Shown: positions 16,245-24,472, counted from the stretch's first letter. The stretch: 41,321 nucleotides of DNA from Bacteroidia bacterium (GCA_030538215.1 JAUNUM010000014.1:1-41321), one strand, 5' to 3'. Notes: generated by a model not told the origin, from the letters alone. Program-made: numbers and translations.

Positions 16245-16308
16245 AGAAGGACTTTTCGAAATTTTGTTATCTGAAACAAACTGAAAATATAAAAAAACGA
16301 AAAGAAAG

Positions 16309-16917
16309 TTACGGTTGTTTTTTCATTTCCAAATCGAAGCCCAGCAACATTCCATCATAAAGATCAGCCATTGCTGCTAAAACTTCAACTGAATTATTTT
16401 TTGTAAATATACTTAAGGTTTTCATCATTTTAAGAAAACCATCAGCGTTAAACATTAATTTTAATCCGGAGCCCGATCTGTGAACCTTAGCAGTTATGCT
16501 TCCTAAGCCTCGCAAATAAGTCATCGTAACCTGCTTCTGTTCTTCATCCAGTCTATATTTACCCGAAAGTTTAAGCAAACCCAATTTTGCAGAATAGGTG
16601 CTATCGGGTTTAAATATGAAATCTGATTTATCTTCACTTATTCCGATTTTAGTACAATATTCGTTGAAGCTTTTCTTTACTTGGGTTGCTACGATTGTGC
16701 CTCCGGCCTTTTTTAACAAATTTTCGGTTTCAAAAGTACAGGCGGTTCCTTTATATCCCCAATCACCAATTAAATCTTTGCTTGATAGCGATGAGTTTGA
16801 AAACACGCTCCACACCCGTTGAAACATATTTTTGGGCTGTATATTTTCTTGAGCCGAAATGCTAAAAAAGTTATTCAACAATGCGATAACCAATACAATA
16901 ACCTGTAGTTTTTTCAT
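16309..16917 (-). CDS. DUF4923-type exported protein
   Basis: This 202-residue protein has a cleavable signal peptide (MKKLQVIVLVIALLNNFFSISAQ). The mature part contains a lipocalin-like block: LIGDWGYKGTACTFE, then FIFKPDSTYSAKLGLLKLSGKYRLDEEQKQVTMTY, where a GxW and repeated beta-strands suggest a small barrel. It matches my recollection of the Bacteroidales DUF4923 family (periplasmic, function unknown). The start is the ATG at 16917; an in-frame TTG at 16950 overlaps the upstream crp-like stop codon and would place 11 residues before the signal peptide. It lies 29 bases downstream of the Crp/Fnr gene and may be cotranscribed with it. Confidence 0.78.
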   Translation of the reverse strand: MKKLQVIVLVIALLNNFFSISAQENIQPKNMFQRVWSVFSNSSLSSKDLIGDWGYKGTACTFETENLLKKAGGTIVATQVKKSFNEYCTKIGISEDKSDFIFKPDSTYSAKLGLLKLSGKYRLDEEQKQVTMTYLRGLGSITAKVHRSGSGLKLMFNADGFLKMMKTLSIFTKNNSVEVLAAMADLYDGMLLGFDLEMKKQP

Positions 16918-16946
16918 TAAAAAAATTTCAAACAATTGTGTTCCAA

Positions 16947-17648
16947 TCAACCTATATTACTTATTTTCATTAACTTATCCTCGTCAATTATTTTTATTTT
17001 TCTTCCATCAAGTGAAATAATGCGTTCGTTAACGAAATTAGCAAGCGTTCTGATAGCATTTGCAGTAGTCATATTAGAAAGGTTTGCCAGATCTTCGCGA
17101 GCCAAATAAATATTGATGGTTGCGCCATCTTCTTCAACGCCGTAGCTTTCTTTAAGGAAGATAAGCGACTCGGCAAGTCTTCCTCTGACATGCTTTTGGG
17201 TGAGATTAACCACTCGATTATCGGCAACTCCCAAATCGAAAGATAGCATCTGAATGAAAAATAATGCCAAATTTCCATTCTTCCTCAACATATCTTCGAT
17301 TAAATCCATTGAGATAAAGCAAACGGTAGAAGCCTCAAAAGCCGATGCGGCAGTAACATAAGGTTCACGAGCAAAAAAGGCGCGATATCCGAAATATTGA
17401 ATAGGACGAATCATCCTGATAATCTGATTTCTTCCACCTACTCCGCTTTTGTAGATTTTCACTTTCCCCTTAAGCAAACACATCAAATCTTTGGGCTGCT
17501 CATCCTCAATATAAATAGTTTCATTCTTTTTATAATGGACAAATCTAGCATTTTTCTTTATCAGCACACGCTCTTCATCTGAAAGAACGCGCCAAATATC
17601 TGCTAAAGTGGACGATAGATCAATTATTTCTCTTGCTCTTCTGCTCAT
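16947..17648 (-). CDS. Crp/Fnr-family transcriptional regulator
   Basis: This 233-residue protein has an N-terminal cyclic-nucleotide-binding-type jelly roll (residues about 20-140; ETIYIEDEQPKDLMCLLKGKVKIY). The long connecting helix and a winged helix-turn-helix follow (about 160-225; LAREDLANLSNMTTANAIRTLANF as the recognition region). No FNR-type N-terminal cysteine cluster is present, and the classical cAMP-contact residues are not evident, so the ligand is unknown. It is preceded by its own -7 box and may be autoregulated, but I saw no convincing palindrome in the 214-base upstream gap. The next gene downstream is the DUF4923 protein. Confidence 0.92.
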   Translation of the reverse strand: MSRRAREIIDLSSTLADIWRVLSDEERVLIKKNARFVHYKKNETIYIEDEQPKDLMCLLKGKVKIYKSGVGGRNQIIRMIRPIQYFGYRAFFAREPYVTAASAFEASTVCFISMDLIEDMLRKNGNLALFFIQMLSFDLGVADNRVVNLTQKHVRGRLAESLIFLKESYGVEEDGATINIYLAREDLANLSNMTTANAIRTLANFVNERIISLDGRKIKIIDEDKLMKISNIG

Positions 17649-17678
17649 TATTATGTTATAAAACTATGTTATAGAACA

Positions 17679-17686
17679 CAAAAGTA
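17679..17686 (-). promoter_or_regulatory. -7 box (TACTTTTG) of the Crp/Fnr gene
   Basis: The plus-strand CAAAAGTA reads TACTTTTG on the minus strand, 30 bases before the ATG at 17648. Confidence 0.5.
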
Positions 17687-17844
17687 AGAAATTATTCAGT
17701 TTAACACTTAAAAAAATGTACTAAAAAGTGAGAATTAGGGTATAAAAATCATGATTTTGACATAAATTCACAACTTAACTATAATAAAGCGGGGACTTTA
17801 TGAAAATTAACTCTCATTCAAATCGTTCTATTTTCAAAAATAAT

Positions 17845-17852
17845 TAGCTTTG
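17845..17852 (+). promoter_or_regulatory. -7 box (TAGCTTTG) of the DUF5686 gene
   Basis: TAGCTTTG matches TAnnTTTG and lies only 10 bases before the ATG at 17863, so the transcript would have a very short leader. Confidence 0.45.
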
Positions 17853-17862
17853 TAAATTAGAA

Positions 17863-20019
17863 ATGAAAGAAAGATCGGTCATATTATTTTTGTCGATTTT
17901 TATAACTTCAAGCGTTTTCAGTCAAGCCACGCTTCCGCTTGATACTGTTTTAAAAAGATCGATGAGCGCAGCAGAGAAATATAACGGCTTAGTAGAAAAT
18001 TACACGGCCGATGTCTATATGCGCACTTATGTGGAAACACTGAAAAAGAATTTTCTCTATAAATACACGCATCTTGTGCCCCAATTCGTACTTCACGATC
18101 CTAAATCTGACGAAGCTGTAATAGAAACACTTAGCACCCTGAGTTTTAATTATCCGAACGTGTATTTGCAAGACATTAAAAATGTTACCGGAACGCTGAC
18201 AAGCAAAAAGGATATAGATATGATTCCTTTTTATCTACTAAATATCAATGTTTACGGAGAAACCACCAATACCGAAAGTTTTTTTATGCCTGTTAGGTTT
18301 TCGACCGCCAAATATTATATTTACAATTTGGAGCAAACTCAACTTGAAAATAACAAAACCTACTATACCATTGATTTTAAGCCTATTTACGACAACCAAA
18401 AACTGCTGAAAGGTCATTTTGTTATCGAAAGCGGAACATGGCGTATTGTGCATTTCAATGCCGAAGGCGTGGAGTCTTTTGCCAATTTTTCGTTCGAAAT
18501 CACCATGGGCGATACCTGGATAACCAATTATTTACCAGTAAAATTCGTAATTTATCACACAGCAACATACCTTGGTAATGTGGTGGCAAGTCGCCATCTT
18601 GCCTCTGTAAATTACAACAATGTTGTTTTGCAGACAAATAAAAAAAGAGAAAAGACACTGAATATCAGTGATTTTTTCAGAATGAGATTAGACTCTGTGC
18701 CCGTAAACAATGATTCCATTTTTTGGGGACAGAATAGGGCTATTCCATTGCAAGCAAAAGAATTGGAGGTTATCCGAAATTTTGAGCAAAATCAACAATT
18801 GAAAATGGCTCAAAAAGCCAATGTAGATTCTGTGAAAAACGAAAAAAAAGTACAACAATTTGCTCAACGAATGGTTATGGATTCACAATATAAGGTAAAA
18901 TCAACCATGATTGGGTATAGTGGTTTGCTGAATCCGTTGATGATTGGATATTCATCTATTGATGGAGTCACGTACCGACAAAAAGCTTCTTTTAACTTTG
19001 ATTTGAAACGGAGTAAAACATTCAAAATAAATGCATTTGCCGAATATAGGTTCAAGCGTAAAGAGTTTGTTACCGATATCACAAACACTTGGAATTACGA
19101 ACCACTTCACCACGGCAGCGTTTCGCTATCCGTGGGAATTGGAACTCCAACCTACAGCTCGCTATTTATAAACGAAATAAGAAAAAATCTTCAACAAAGC
19201 GGACTCAATTTCGAAGACATCACGGTAGATTATTTCACAGATTATTACGTAAAACTTTTTAACGATTATGAGTTATTCAACGGCTTTGTAGCTACTGCCG
19301 GCGTTGAATATCACATTCGCGAACCTAAAAATAAGAATGTTCCCAAAAGCACAACTATTGACGACAAAAATCCGATAGAAGATATTTTTATTACAAGGAA
19401 GACGTTTGTTCCATACCTGCGATTTAGTTGGACACCAGAACAGTATTATCGTTATGAGGGGCGACAAAAAATTTATGTTCGTTCTCGATTTCCAACCTTT
19501 AAAATTGAACTTTCGAGAAGTTTTCAGAACGTTTTTGGCAGTACTTCACAGTATAACCGAGTAGAATTTGATATTAGTCAAAATATCCCTTTCGGGCTAA
19601 TGACCTCATTTCAGTATCGTTTAGGTGTAGGGCATTTTGTAAACCAGAGTACCGAATATTTTGCGGATTTCATTTTCTTTGCAAAAAACAGCTTTCCCAA
19701 GAATTGGAACGATGGAATCGGCGGAACTTTTAATTTACTAAACCAGCATTTATACAATGCCTCCGACACATATATACAAGGGCATTTTATGCTTGAAACT
19801 CCGTTTCTGATTATTCGGAACATTCCTTTCATCTCCGATTATATCAATCGAGAACGCCTGTACATAAGTCAACTATATACACCTCATATTGCTTCGTACA
19901 CTGAGCTTGGATACGGTATCGGTAACAGGTTTTTCAAAGCCGCGGATGCAGCCGTTTTTTGTTCCTTTCATAAAACTAAATTCAAAGATATTGGGGTAAA
20001 GGTATCGTTTGATTTGTAG
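17863..20019 (+). CDS. DUF5686-family outer-membrane protein
   Basis: This 718-residue protein has a signal peptide (MKERSVILFLSIFITSSVFSQ). An N-terminal periplasmic half follows (about 25-300) containing the conserved AEKYNGLVENYTADVYMRTYVE block. A C-terminal half of about 380 residues is rich in aromatic, alternating strands and ends KDIGVKVSFDL, an outer-membrane barrel ending. This is the DUF5686 architecture of Bacteroidota, here without the usual N-terminal CarboxypepD_reg-like domain, so the protein is shorter than many members. The function is unknown. It is monocistronic, with a bidirectional terminator just downstream. Confidence 0.85.
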   Translation: MKERSVILFLSIFITSSVFSQATLPLDTVLKRSMSAAEKYNGLVENYTADVYMRTYVETLKKNFLYKYTHLVPQFVLHDPKSDEAVIETLSTLSFNYPNVYLQDIKNVTGTLTSKKDIDMIPFYLLNINVYGETTNTESFFMPVRFSTAKYYIYNLEQTQLENNKTYYTIDFKPIYDNQKLLKGHFVIESGTWRIVHFNAEGVESFANFSFEITMGDTWITNYLPVKFVIYHTATYLGNVVASRHLASVNYNNVVLQTNKKREKTLNISDFFRMRLDSVPVNNDSIFWGQNRAIPLQAKELEVIRNFEQNQQLKMAQKANVDSVKNEKKVQQFAQRMVMDSQYKVKSTMIGYSGLLNPLMIGYSSIDGVTYRQKASFNFDLKRSKTFKINAFAEYRFKRKEFVTDITNTWNYEPLHHGSVSLSVGIGTPTYSSLFINEIRKNLQQSGLNFEDITVDYFTDYYVKLFNDYELFNGFVATAGVEYHIREPKNKNVPKSTTIDDKNPIEDIFITRKTFVPYLRFSWTPEQYYRYEGRQKIYVRSRFPTFKIELSRSFQNVFGSTSQYNRVEFDISQNIPFGLMTSFQYRLGVGHFVNQSTEYFADFIFFAKNSFPKNWNDGIGGTFNLLNQHLYNASDTYIQGHFMLETPFLIIRNIPFISDYINRERLYISQLYTPHIASYTELGYGIGNRFFKAADAAVFCSFHKTKFKDIGVKVSFDL

Positions 20020-20028
20020 AATACGAAA

Positions 20029-20078
20029 GCGAACTCAAAGAGTACTTAATTGTCCTAAATAACGCTCTTTGAGTTCGC
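20029..20078. terminator. Bidirectional terminator between the DUF5686 gene and the 52-aa gene
   Basis: A 14-bp perfect stem, GCGAACTCAAAGAG (20029-20042) and CTCTTTGAGTTCGC (20065-20078), with a 22-base loop. CTTTAATT follows on the plus strand and TTTCGTATT on the minus strand. It lies between two convergent genes. Confidence 0.75.
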
Positions 20079-20094
20079 CTTTAATTAGATTAGC

Positions 20095-20253
20095 CTAAGA
20101 ATGTCCACCGACCACAATGCGCATCACTTTTAATCCTATTACGAAAAAGCGCACGATTTGATACAAAATACATGTACGCCAGAACTTTGTCCAGCCCGTG
20201 GGAACCGTAGCAAACGATTCCAAACTGTATGGTGTTGTATTTTTATTTTCCAT
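20095..20253 (-). CDS. Small conserved-looking membrane protein (52 aa) next to the SQR-like gene
   Basis: An ATG at 20253 opens a 52-codon frame ending at a TAG at 20095. The product starts MENKNTTPYS and continues LESFATVPTGWTKFWR, then a hydrophobic/basic stretch (about 25-49: WRTCILYQIVRFFVIG, LKVMRIVVGG) and ends GHS. This looks like one membrane-associated or transmembrane helix with positive residues on one side. A TAAATTTG box lies 67 bases upstream and a terminator 17 bases downstream, so a gene-sized transcript is plausible. It is on the same strand as, and 165 bases downstream of, the SQR-like flavoprotein. I have a weak memory of similar small proteins beside such oxidoreductases in Bacteroidales. 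A role as a membrane partner of the flavoprotein is inference. Confidence 0.65.
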   Translation of the reverse strand: MENKNTTPYSLESFATVPTGWTKFWRTCILYQIVRFFVIGLKVMRIVVGGHS

Positions 20254-20319
20254 ATCTTTATATCAATTTTTTCTGTTTTACTATATTAAATCGTCTAAAT
20301 TATTCGTTGAGTCTTTTTA

Positions 20320-20327
20320 CAAATTTA
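20320..20327 (-). promoter_or_regulatory. -7 box (TAAATTTG) before the 52-aa gene
   Basis: The plus-strand CAAATTTA reads TAAATTTG on the minus strand. It lies 66 bases before the ATG at 20253 and directly beside the decamer repeat array, which would then be just upstream of, or part of, the promoter. Confidence 0.4.
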
Positions 20328-20328
20328 C

Positions 20329-20422
20329 AGATTGAATGAGATTAAATCAGATTGATTTAGATTGAGAGCAGGCTGTTTCAGTTCAATCTTGTTCAATCTC
20401 AATCCATCTTCCTCAATCTTAT
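20329..20422. repeat. 10-bp-phased decamer array in inverted arrangement
   Basis: Four copies of AGATTRA start at 20329, 20339, 20349 and 20359, an exact 10-base period (AGATTGAATG, AGATTAAATC, AGATTGATTT, AGATTGAGAG). After a 14-base spacer, four copies of the complement TCAATCT (one TCCATCT) start at 20383, 20393, 20403 and 20413, again at exactly 10 bases. The two halves form a large imperfect inverted repeat. The right half overlaps the last codons of the SQR-like gene (stop at 20419) and the left half abuts a -7 box. It could be a phased protein-binding array, an RNA hairpin in the intercistronic region, or a decayed mobile/microsatellite repeat. Confidence 0.8.
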
Positions 20423-21876
20423 TCGGGAATCAGCCACCACAAAGGTTTCGTTTTTGCTTTGTACAAAAACATATAATGCATGATAAGTTTAAACCAATGC
20501 CCCGCAAGACCAATTTCGCCAATGGTATAATTGAGATTTCTTCCCCATTTTGGATATTTTTCCCAATCGGGAACAATAGGAAAAACGGTTAATGATGCCG
20601 CCTTTCCACTTCTTAAACCAAATCCGGCCGAAATTACACAAGCTGCGCCCATTCGTGCCATTGAAGCTTTGTGTTTGTATTCGCGTTTGCCCGTTTTAAT
20701 GATATTAACAATATTTCCGGCCACAATTTTTCCAATAACTCCCGAAGGCATTCCCGTTCGCGGAGCAGTAGCAGTAATTGATGTTCCTTTTGCGCTCACC
20801 ATCGGTTTAGAAATGGTGTGTGGCGGAGCAAAAGCAATTCCTGCTGCAAAAATATTGTTATAAGTGGGATTTTCGTAAATAGAAGGCCAATCCGATGTTT
20901 TCCATTCACTGTATGGCTTTGGTGTATAATCGGCATCTACCTTCATAAAACCGTTTGCAGCAAACAATGTTGATGTAATATCTTCATCTTTTTTATTATA
21001 CGCCTTTAGCCCAACTCCGGCAAAACTGGGTATTAGCATGGCAAAATCGAATTCTTTGGTCAATTCTTCGCCCGCTAAAGTTTCGTAATGGATAATTCCT
21101 TTTTCTACTTTCTTAACACCGGCCCCTACTGTCCAGTTTACGCCATACTCCGTGAAAAGCGATTCTGCCAGAATTTTGGTTGGAGTAATATAGCCGCTTC
21201 GCTTTATGAAAGCACCACCCATACCAAAATCGCCCAATTCGTACTCGTTGGAAATCCAACTTATTTCTGCCAAGTGATCCAATTTTCTCCGCTTCACTTC
21301 AAAGGCGATATTTAATGCAAACTCAAATGCCGCTCCCTGACAGGTTGCCATCGGATGTCCGGTTCCGATAACCAAACGTTGCTTTTCGCCTTTTTCCATT
21401 TTGGCAAAACATTCTTGCAGGTGCTCCCACGTCAAAGCCGCGTGATGATACGTGCAGACAGAATCGGTGTAAAGATCCGGTCCTAACCCTTCGGTAGCAC
21501 CGAAATTGAGTTTTGGTCCGGTAGCATTAATCAGGTAATCGTATTCCACAATTTCCTCTTGATTTTTTTTATCTTCCGAAACATACTTTATTTTAACAAA
21601 GCCCTTGTCTGTTTCTGCATTTCCTTCGGGATGAATAGAGAGAGCAAGCGCCTGTTTAAAAGTAATACGGTTCTTTTTGTAAACCGGAGCAAGTTCAAAA
21701 ATAACTTGTTTAACTTTCATTAAACCAATTCCGACCCAGATATTGGAAGGAATCCACTGGTAATTCGAATTTGGGCTTACAACCACCACTTCGTGTTCTT
21801 TCCCCAATTTTCGTCTTGCCGACAATGCCGCTGTGTGGCCGGAAATTCCGGCTCCTAAGATGAGTAATCTTGCCAT
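20419..21876 (-). CDS. Sulfide:quinone-oxidoreductase-like FAD/NAD-binding protein
   Basis: This 485-residue flavoprotein has an N-terminal FAD Rossmann motif GAGISG (8-13), a second nucleotide-binding half and an SQR-type SAKGTS...APRTGMPSGV block (about 361-380). Cys141 in SVCTYHHA and Cys179 in ATCQGAAFEF sit where SQR enzymes have two of their redox cysteines. The region equivalent to the third (IFAAGIAFAPP, 342-351) has none; Cys413 near the C-terminus is the only other candidate. The last 30 residues (HWFKLIMHYMFLY..., then WWLIPE) are amphipathic and aromatic, fitting membrane attachment. Known SQRs pass electrons from sulfide to quinone at the inner membrane. Here sulfide oxidation is plausible, but another substrate is possible. 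It has its own -7 box. The 52-aa gene follows. Confidence 0.85.
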   Translation of the reverse strand: MARLLILGAGISGHTAALSARRKLGKEHEVVVVSPNSNYQWIPSNIWVGIGLMKVKQVIFELAPVYKKNRITFKQALALSIHPEGNAETDKGFVKIKYVSEDKKNQEEIVEYDYLINATGPKLNFGATEGLGPDLYTDSVCTYHHAALTWEHLQECFAKMEKGEKQRLVIGTGHPMATCQGAAFEFALNIAFEVKRRKLDHLAEISWISNEYELGDFGMGGAFIKRSGYITPTKILAESLFTEYGVNWTVGAGVKKVEKGIIHYETLAGEELTKEFDFAMLIPSFAGVGLKAYNKKDEDITSTLFAANGFMKVDADYTPKPYSEWKTSDWPSIYENPTYNNIFAAGIAFAPPHTISKPMVSAKGTSITATAPRTGMPSGVIGKIVAGNIVNIIKTGKREYKHKASMARMGAACVISAGFGLRSGKAASLTVFPIVPDWEKYPKWGRNLNYTIGEIGLAGHWFKLIMHYMFLYKAKTKPLWWLIPE

Positions 21877-21924
21877 AGTATCTCTTACAATTAGTTAAAC
21901 ACTGAAAATTAAGATATATTGTTA

Positions 21925-21932
21925 CAAATGTA
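21925..21932 (-). promoter_or_regulatory. -7 box (TACATTTG) of the SQR-like gene
   Basis: The plus-strand CAAATGTA reads TACATTTG on the minus strand, 48 bases before the ATG at 21876. Confidence 0.5.
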
Positions 21933-22023
21933 GGAATAAAACTTTTACTTTGAATATTTTACAGGCTATTTTTTTAAGATTTATTTTTAATATTAATATT
22001 AAGCTTAAATCTTCTTTCTAAAT

Positions 22024-22057
22024 AAAAAAAGCGCATTGCAGCTAAACTGCAACGCGC
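22024..22057 (-). terminator. Intrinsic terminator of the padR-pspC operon
   Basis: On the minus strand GCGCGTTGCAG pairs with CTGCAATGCGC (22057-22031, one G-T pair, 5-base loop) and is followed by seven T. It lies 33 bases after the PspC-domain gene stop. Confidence 0.85.
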
Positions 22058-22090
22058 ACACACATGAAATTGTTAATTGTAAAAGTAGAT

Positions 22091-24073
22091 TTATATAGAG
22101 TCTGTAAGTATAACCGTTTTGTTTAAATCGCCATTTTCAAGAATATATTCTTCTCCGTAATCCCAATCAAACGCTTCACTCTTACGGCTTTTCTTTAATT
22201 TTCTACGAACAGATGAGTTGGAGATAAAGCTATCGTAATCATCCAATCGCTCATCAATTTCGATTTTTTTGCCTGTTGGCACAGCAATTTCAACAATCAT
22301 TCCCTGTGCTCTGAAACCCTGTGAAATGGGAACTGAAAAGAATTCGGGTAAAAGTAGCAAAGAGTCTTGTTGCTGTATAGGATAAATGAATTGTTCGGCA
22401 TTCTTTTTAGCAATTTTCAAATCCTTGCCCGAGATTGAAGCAATGGTTCTAACATGAAACAAAGAATCCTGACTTTGAACGATTTGTAGTTTAATATTCG
22501 AAAAAAGTAAAGAATCTTCATTGATGGTATAATAGGGAAAATTATCCAAGTCTGAGTCCGACCCAAAATTTCGGTTGAAAGAGTAGTAATCTGACGGATA
22601 ATCAGCCATGTCCACGTACAGTTTGTTGCTACTAATTGCAGTAAGCGTCTGCACATTTTCTGTGGAGCTTTCCACTTTAAATTTATCGGCAATCCTAAGC
22701 CCAAGCATGATAGCCGTAGCAATTCCGCCCAACCATAAAATTGTGGCAATTGTACCGATAACCGGACGGGATTTTGCTTTCATCGACCGACGAATAATCC
22801 AAATCACAACCGAAATAATAGGAATAGCGAAAAGAAATATTACGGATAACCACAGTAAATTGCTTTCGTAACCCGAATCAATAAACAACGATTTTAAGGG
22901 AATAAACTTCGTGCCCCCCACAAGAAAAGCAATCAACACTCCTGCCATTGCAACGGCAAAAATTCCGGCAAAAGCAAAGAAAATAATTTTAAGAAAAACA
23001 CCCATTACATTTAAACAACCAGAGTTTCCGGTATTTGCCGATGTATTTACAGTTGCTCTGGGTGGAATGCTGCGAGGTGGTTCCGGTGGCATAGAATTCA
23101 TTGTAATTTTTTCTGAATTATTGGCAATACCCGTTGTTGCATATGATTTGGTATAACTATCGCCATCATCTGTTTTACTTTTCACGTTTGCCACATTATC
23201 GCTTACGGTCTCACGAATAGATTTTATGTATTCCTCTTCGCCCATCATTTCAAGCTTTTGCTTTACGGTGTTAGCTCTCGGAATAATCACCCACAGCACG
23301 GCATAAATCACAACAACAAACATATTGATGTTCCAGTTGAAATCCCAATTATCGAATATTTTATTCCACGGAAAGAATGGGATAGAAACCATTCCCATTA
23401 AGTTCAAAAATAATGGTGCAGCAAACAATAACCGCGGAATCCACGTGTCTATTTTGAAATATGCTGCAATTCCACCACAAACACCGCCCAAAAAGCGATC
23501 GCTGGGATTTCGATAGAGTCGTTTTGTAACGTTTGTTTCAAGCGCTTTGGGTTTTAAAACTATCCACAGAACAAGATATACCCAAAGCAACACGCTGAAA
23601 AGTATCACAAAAATAATACGTATCCACACCGGATCTATTTTGAAATAATGAGCCAAACCGCTACACACTCCGGCAATAATTCTATCACTCTCGTTACGGT
23701 AAAGCGACCTTTGCTCTTTGTTTTCAATTGATTCGGTTTTCGATTGTTCTGAAGAAAATGCCGTTTGTTGCGAAGTTTTCTCGCCGTAGGCGTAATCAAA
23801 ACCCTGATAATCCGCATCAAAGTCTTCGGGATTTCCAATGCTGGAAATAATGGACTGAACATCTTCATTGGTAATACAATTGATACCCAACTTCAAGCGG
23901 TTTCCAAACAATTCGGCAATTCGGTTTTCTATATCGTTCACAATTTCCTCTCCGCCATCTTCGCGTGAAAAATATTTTTTCAAACTGTCTATGTACTGTT
24001 TCAAAAGCTCATAAGCAGTTTCCTCGATAGCGATAACTTGTCCTTGAAAATTGATATTAATTACTTTTTTCAT
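22091..24073 (-). CDS. Membrane protein with two PspC domains
   Basis: This 660-residue protein begins with about 90 residues (MKKVININFQGQVIAIEETAYELL...) resembling the short helical domain often fused to PspC in Bacteroidota. Two PspC domains follow at about 122-175 (LYRNESDRIIAGVCSGLAHY) and 184-275 (LYRNPSDRFLGGVCGGIAAY), each with a hydrophobic helix. A Pro/Thr-rich linker, three further membrane helices (about 360-470) and a C-terminal domain of about 180 residues rich in Asp/Ser complete it. PspC proteins sense membrane stress in the phage-shock response. The ATG overlaps the padR stop by four bases, so the two are translationally coupled. I infer a PadR-controlled envelope-stress membrane sensor. 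Confidence 0.88.
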   Translation of the reverse strand: MKKVININFQGQVIAIEETAYELLKQYIDSLKKYFSREDGGEEIVNDIENRIAELFGNRLKLGINCITNEDVQSIISSIGNPEDFDADYQGFDYAYGEKTSQQTAFSSEQSKTESIENKEQRSLYRNESDRIIAGVCSGLAHYFKIDPVWIRIIFVILFSVLLWVYLVLWIVLKPKALETNVTKRLYRNPSDRFLGGVCGGIAAYFKIDTWIPRLLFAAPLFLNLMGMVSIPFFPWNKIFDNWDFNWNINMFVVVIYAVLWVIIPRANTVKQKLEMMGEEEYIKSIRETVSDNVANVKSKTDDGDSYTKSYATTGIANNSEKITMNSMPPEPPRSIPPRATVNTSANTGNSGCLNVMGVFLKIIFFAFAGIFAVAMAGVLIAFLVGGTKFIPLKSLFIDSGYESNLLWLSVIFLFAIPIISVVIWIIRRSMKAKSRPVIGTIATILWLGGIATAIMLGLRIADKFKVESSTENVQTLTAISSNKLYVDMADYPSDYYSFNRNFGSDSDLDNFPYYTINEDSLLFSNIKLQIVQSQDSLFHVRTIASISGKDLKIAKKNAEQFIYPIQQQDSLLLLPEFFSVPISQGFRAQGMIVEIAVPTGKKIEIDERLDDYDSFISNSSVRRKLKKSRKSEAFDWDYGEEYILENGDLNKTVILTDSI

Positions 24074-24438
24074 TGTTCACTGTTGTTGGGTTCGTTTTCT
24101 TCTTTTTTATAATTGCCTTTGATAACGGAATCAACGCCTCTTGATAGCTCTGTCCATGTCGATTCCAAAAGCTCATAAAATTTTTCACCTTTTTCTGTCA
24201 AGGTAAAATATTTTCGTGGTGGTCCCGAAGTACTTTCTACCCAGCGGTATGTGAGTATTTCGGCATTCTTCAATCGGTTGAGCAAAGGATACAATGTTCC
24301 TTCGAGAAGTTGTAAGCCCGCATTTTTCATTTCGTCGATTATATCACCCGGATATGCTTCGTTCCGCTTAATAATCGCCAAAATACAGTACTCAAGTACT
24401 CCTTTTCTCATTTGACTTTGGGTGTTTTCTATATTCAT
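24070..24438 (-). CDS. PadR-family transcriptional regulator
   Basis: This 122-residue protein is a compact winged-helix repressor: MRKGVLEYCILAIIKRNEAYPGDII (first helices), GLQLLEGTLYPLLNRLKNAEILTYRWVES (recognition helix and wing, about 42-72), then GPPRKYFTLTEKG and a C-terminal dimerisation helix. PadR proteins repress neighbouring genes until a ligand or membrane-active compound is present. The stop overlaps the start of the two-PspC gene, giving a two-gene operon that is probably autoregulated. A -7 box is 26 bases upstream. I did not find a clear ATGT...ACAT-type PadR operator. Confidence 0.93.
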   Translation of the reverse strand: MNIENTQSQMRKGVLEYCILAIIKRNEAYPGDIIDEMKNAGLQLLEGTLYPLLNRLKNAEILTYRWVESTSGPPRKYFTLTEKGEKFYELLESTWTELSRGVDSVIKGNYKKEENEPNNSEQ

Positions 24439-24464
24439 TTTCCCATTTTAATTATTTGACGATA

Positions 24465-24472
24465 CAAAAATA
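24465..24472 (-). promoter_or_regulatory. -7 box (TATTTTTG) of the padR-pspC operon
   Basis: The plus-strand CAAAAATA reads TATTTTTG on the minus strand, 26 bases before the ATG at 24438. Confidence 0.45.
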
